Source of the DNA: Planctomycetia bacterium
Lineage (GTDB): Bacteria > Planctomycetota > Planctomycetia > Pirellulales > UBA1268
Assembly: GCA_009919445.1 (NCBI GenBank)
Contig: RGBY01000052.1
Location: forward strand, 1-12,658
Length of the DNA: 12,658 bases
Direction: 5' to 3'
How positions within the stretch are numbered: the first letter of the stretch is position 1; every line of letters begins with the position of its first letter. Both the position numbers and the translations under genes were made by a program. This document shows, in pieces, positions 11,801-12,658 of the stretch. The notes under the pieces are model-generated. The model saw nothing but the letters and a program-made list of their open reading frames with translations. It ran no database searches and was not told the origin of the DNA.

Positions 11801-12658
11801 GTGTCCCGGTGACCGAACCAAAATTGACAGCAGCCGATAGCCTAGCCAGCACCTGGGAAGGTTTCTGGTTTCCCCCTGCCGATAGCCGACCGCTCGCCCT
11901 CGTGCGAATAGTGGCGGGCGTTCTTGGCCTGCTGGCATGCGGCACGTATGGCTTTGACCTGGTCGTCTGGTTTGGCCCAGATGGACTGCTGCCGATTGAG
12001 ACTGTGGCCAGTTGGCGTGCCCCGGCTGCCATGTCTTTGTTTGATGCCTGCGAAACGACGCTCGCCCTACGGCTGGCTTTTGCCGGCGTCATGTTGCTGT
12101 TTGGCCTCTTGGCGATCGGGCTACTGACACCGGTAGTGGCAGTCTTGGCGGCTGTTGGCTGGGCTTCGCTGCTGCACCGTGGCCCGATGCTCGCCGGGCC
12201 AGCCGATGATTGCCTGGCGATTCTGCTTTGGTGTGTCGCCATTGGAGCAGCAGGCGAGCACTACTCGGTCGATGCCTGGCTGCATCGCCGGCTGGGTTGG
12301 TCGGTGGCCCGTCCCCGGGTTCGCACCCGGCTGGCATTTGGCCTGTTACAGGTTCATGCATCTGTAATTGCGGTGGCGGCTGTGCTGGCTCAACTGAAGG
12401 GCGATGCCTGGTGGAGCGGCACGGCAATCTGGTGGATCTCCACCCGTGAGCCGGGCCGTCTGCTTGATCTCAGCGGCCTCCTGCTGCGTTCTGAGTATCT
12501 CTGTAATCTTTTGACGCTGGGTGTGGTGGCCTGGGAGATCATCTTTGCTGTTGGGCTTTGGTTTGCTCCGACCCAGCGACTTGTCGCCCAAGCCGCGCTA
12601 GTTGTCTGGCCGCTGATTGGTCTGCTGGTGGCTGAGCCCCTTTGGGGTCTCACCATGG
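11797..12658 (+). CDS. HTTM-domain membrane protein (vitamin K-dependent carboxylase-like), C-terminus cut by window edge
   Basis: A multi-pass membrane protein related by its N-terminal HTTM domain to vitamin K-dependent gamma-carboxylase; in bacteria the reaction is mostly unknown. 287 residues are visible. Hydrophobic segments lie at about 33-56, 89-124, 138-153, 177-200, 237-256 and 262-284. The first is preceded by the polar stretch WEGFWFPPADSRPL typical of the family. HYSVDAW (155-161) and the block FGLLQVHASVIAVAAVLAQL, then GDAWWSGTAIWW (181-213), are recognisably HTTM-like. The ATG overlaps the previous stop codon, with GGGAG (11785-11789) seven bases upstream as RBS. I cannot see the C-terminal half, so whether it carries a carboxylase-type or other extra domain is open. 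Confidence 0.82.
   Translation, partial: MSVPVTEPKLTAADSLASTWEGFWFPPADSRPLALVRIVAGVLGLLACGTYGFDLVVWFGPDGLLPIETVASWRAPAAMSLFDACETTLALRLAFAGVMLLFGLLAIGLLTPVVAVLAAVGWASLLHRGPMLAGPADDCLAILLWCVAIGAAGEHYSVDAWLHRRLGWSVARPRVRTRLAFGLLQVHASVIAVAAVLAQLKGDAWWSGTAIWWISTREPGRLLDLSGLLLRSEYLCNLLTLGVVAWEIIFAVGLWFAPTQRLVAQAALVVWPLIGLLVAEPLWGLTM

Noticed and set aside
1..12658. CRISPR array, insertion sequence, phage genes or tRNA
   Set aside because: No regularly spaced repeats, transposase or integrase motifs, terminal inverted repeats or cloverleaf were found by reading both strands.

Overview
The window looks like a chromosomal segment of a GC-rich bacterium, most plausibly a planctomycete. This rests on gene content: an HTTM-domain protein with a small membrane-anchored partner, a Ser/Arg-rich extension on a peptidase, paired VTT-domain proteins, and few clear ribosome binding sites. 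No rRNA or other marker is present, so the phylum is an inference. I see no mobile element, CRISPR array, tRNA or rRNA.

Layout, left to right. (1) Positions 1-911, minus: 5' part of an M20-type metallopeptidase that runs off the left edge. It is divergent from a small nucleoside-deoxyribosyltransferase-like gene (910-1344, plus), and the two start codons share one CATG. (2) 1345-1569: convergent intergenic region with two strong hairpins. (3) 1570-2079, minus: pgpA (phosphatidylglycerophosphatase A). It is divergent from def, and again the two start codons share one CATG. (4) 2078-8443, plus: a very tight operon def-fmt-miaB-glnE (4-nt overlap, then 1-nt gaps). It encodes peptide deformylase, Met-tRNA formyltransferase, a tRNA methylthiotransferase, and the glutamine synthetase adenylyltransferase/adenylyl-removing enzyme. 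miaB is broken by an internal out-of-frame deletion of about 61 nt. (5) 8482-10837, minus: a class IV PLP aminotransferase followed by two VTT/DedA-type membrane proteins. (6) 10838-11161: divergent intergenic region with short repeats and one hairpin. (7) 11162-12658, plus: a small single-pass membrane protein translationally coupled to an HTTM-domain membrane protein cut by the right edge.

How the genes work together: def and fmt are the classic pair that adds the formyl group to initiator Met-tRNA and later removes it from nascent proteins. miaB (tRNA A37 methylthiolation) and glnE (control of glutamine synthetase) share their transcript by position, which would link translation and nitrogen control. 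PgpA and the two VTT proteins all concern membrane lipids, but they lie in separate transcription units. Most of the window is housekeeping. The points most worth a second look are the damaged miaB, the two shared-CATG divergent starts (one with an anti-SD-perfect ribosome binding site lying antisense inside pgpA), and the structured intergenic regions.
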